Source of the DNA: Sitta carolinensis
Lineage: Eukaryota > Chordata > Aves > Passeriformes > Sittidae
Assembly (NCBI GenBank): GCA_032173965.1
Contig: CM063288.1
Span: forward strand, 14,302,501-14,366,500
Length of the DNA stretch: 64,000 nt
Reading direction: 5' to 3'
Shown here: positions 63,458-64,000 of the stretch, one piece after another
How positions within the stretch are numbered: position 1 is the stretch's first letter
Layout of the letters: each line of letters begins with the position of its first letter
Program-made: the position numbers and the translations under genes
Notes under the pieces: model-generated
Databases searched by the model: none
Told to the model about the DNA's origin: nothing
What the model saw: the letters and a program-made list of their open reading frames with translations, nothing else

Positions 63458-64000
63458 CCAGGGCACTGTTTACATTAAGTAATCAGTGCTTGTTGCTCCC
63501 AGCTAAACCTGAAATGAGAGTGAGTGAAACACTTTAATTTTTCTCTGTAAGGTGTGCACTCTGTGACTGTCTTGCCGGGAAGCATGGGGCTAATTTTGGC
63601 TCTTTTTGAGGATGGGAGGCCTTGTTTACAAAAGTAACTGACCTTGGTAAGAACTCAGAATATTTCAGCTAATCTACCATATCTGCCTGTGAACAGGCTC
63701 TTTTCCCCTGCAGATGCAGGTACCTATGTTCCTGCTTTGGCTGATGCCAGTTCATGGGGCAGTAAGACAATGCATGCCAGGAGTCATCTCAGGTGGCCTG
63801 CACACCTTGTGTGTGCCTGAGCAGTGCCACCTCACACAGGCACATATTTACACACATAGGCATGACTGGATGTAGCTGTGTAGATTCACATGAGGATTTT
63901 GCAAACGTGATGCTTCAAAATTAAAGGCTATTAATTCAAGGGGAGACATGTTGGGAGGCTGTATGGTTAAAATAGTAATTTTTCCAAATCCTGCAGCAAG

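Larger units (their letters stand above)
59076..64000. other. Intergenic DNA, distal part
   Basis: No exon was recognised on either strand; MARCHF4, the human downstream neighbour, was looked for on the minus strand and not seen. Contains two candidate conserved non-coding stretches and the 20-bp palindrome, listed separately. Confidence 0.65.

Noticed and set aside
63791..63832. Nested inverted repeats (AGGTGGC/GCCACCT outside, GCACAC/GTGTGC inside) as a structured RNA
   Set aside because: Arms are 6-7 bp, unequal in spacing and within a CA/TG-rich segment; chance is the simpler explanation.

Overview
The window is vertebrate nuclear DNA, almost certainly from a bird and probably a songbird (Passeriformes). 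It has intron-exon architecture, many 5'-truncated CR1 LINE fragments with the avian-style 3' end (ATTCTRTG-type octamers beside a GTTGGAA-type box), and one tRNA-Ile/CR1 hybrid SINE of the TguSINE1 kind known from passerines. The six-frame ORFs are short because coding sequence sits in small exons; nearly all of them are chance ORFs in introns or intergenic DNA.

Positions 1 to about 45,500 are the 3' three-quarters of one plus-strand gene, XRCC5 (Ku80/Ku86), the large subunit of the Ku heterodimer that binds DNA double-strand ends and starts non-homologous end joining. I could place 17 coding exons, numbered 5-21 on the assumption of the 21-exon human layout. They run from a residue matching human Gly124 to the stop codon at 43920-43922. 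All exons have AG acceptors and GT donors and compatible phases. A 3' UTR of about 1.57 kb ends near a strong AATAAA at 45471. The first four coding exons and the promoter lie upstream of the window. The deduced protein covers the end of the vWA-like domain, the DNA-encircling beta-barrel, the C-terminal arm, an acidic/basic linker, the helical C-terminal domain and the DNA-PKcs-binding tail (ends GGDVDDLLDMM).

The most notable point is exon 17 (35408-35518). It carries one extra A within 35421-35423 relative to the reading frame demanded by both flanks. The frame then hits TGA at 35434-35436, removing about the last 115 residues. All downstream exons still look fully constrained, so this is either an assembly or base-calling error, a young loss-of-function allele, or a recent duplicate. 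Skipping exon 17 would not restore the frame.

Positions 45,500-64,000 appear gene-free. In human the next gene is MARCHF4 in convergent orientation; I see none of its exons here. This flank holds several CR1 pieces, the SINE, a perfect 11-bp-stem hairpin, a pair of perfect AP-1 motifs 20 bp apart, two TAATTA-rich stretches that look like conserved non-coding elements, and a perfect 20-bp palindrome. No RNA genes, CRISPR arrays or intact mobile elements were recognised. No genuinely new biological system was evident.
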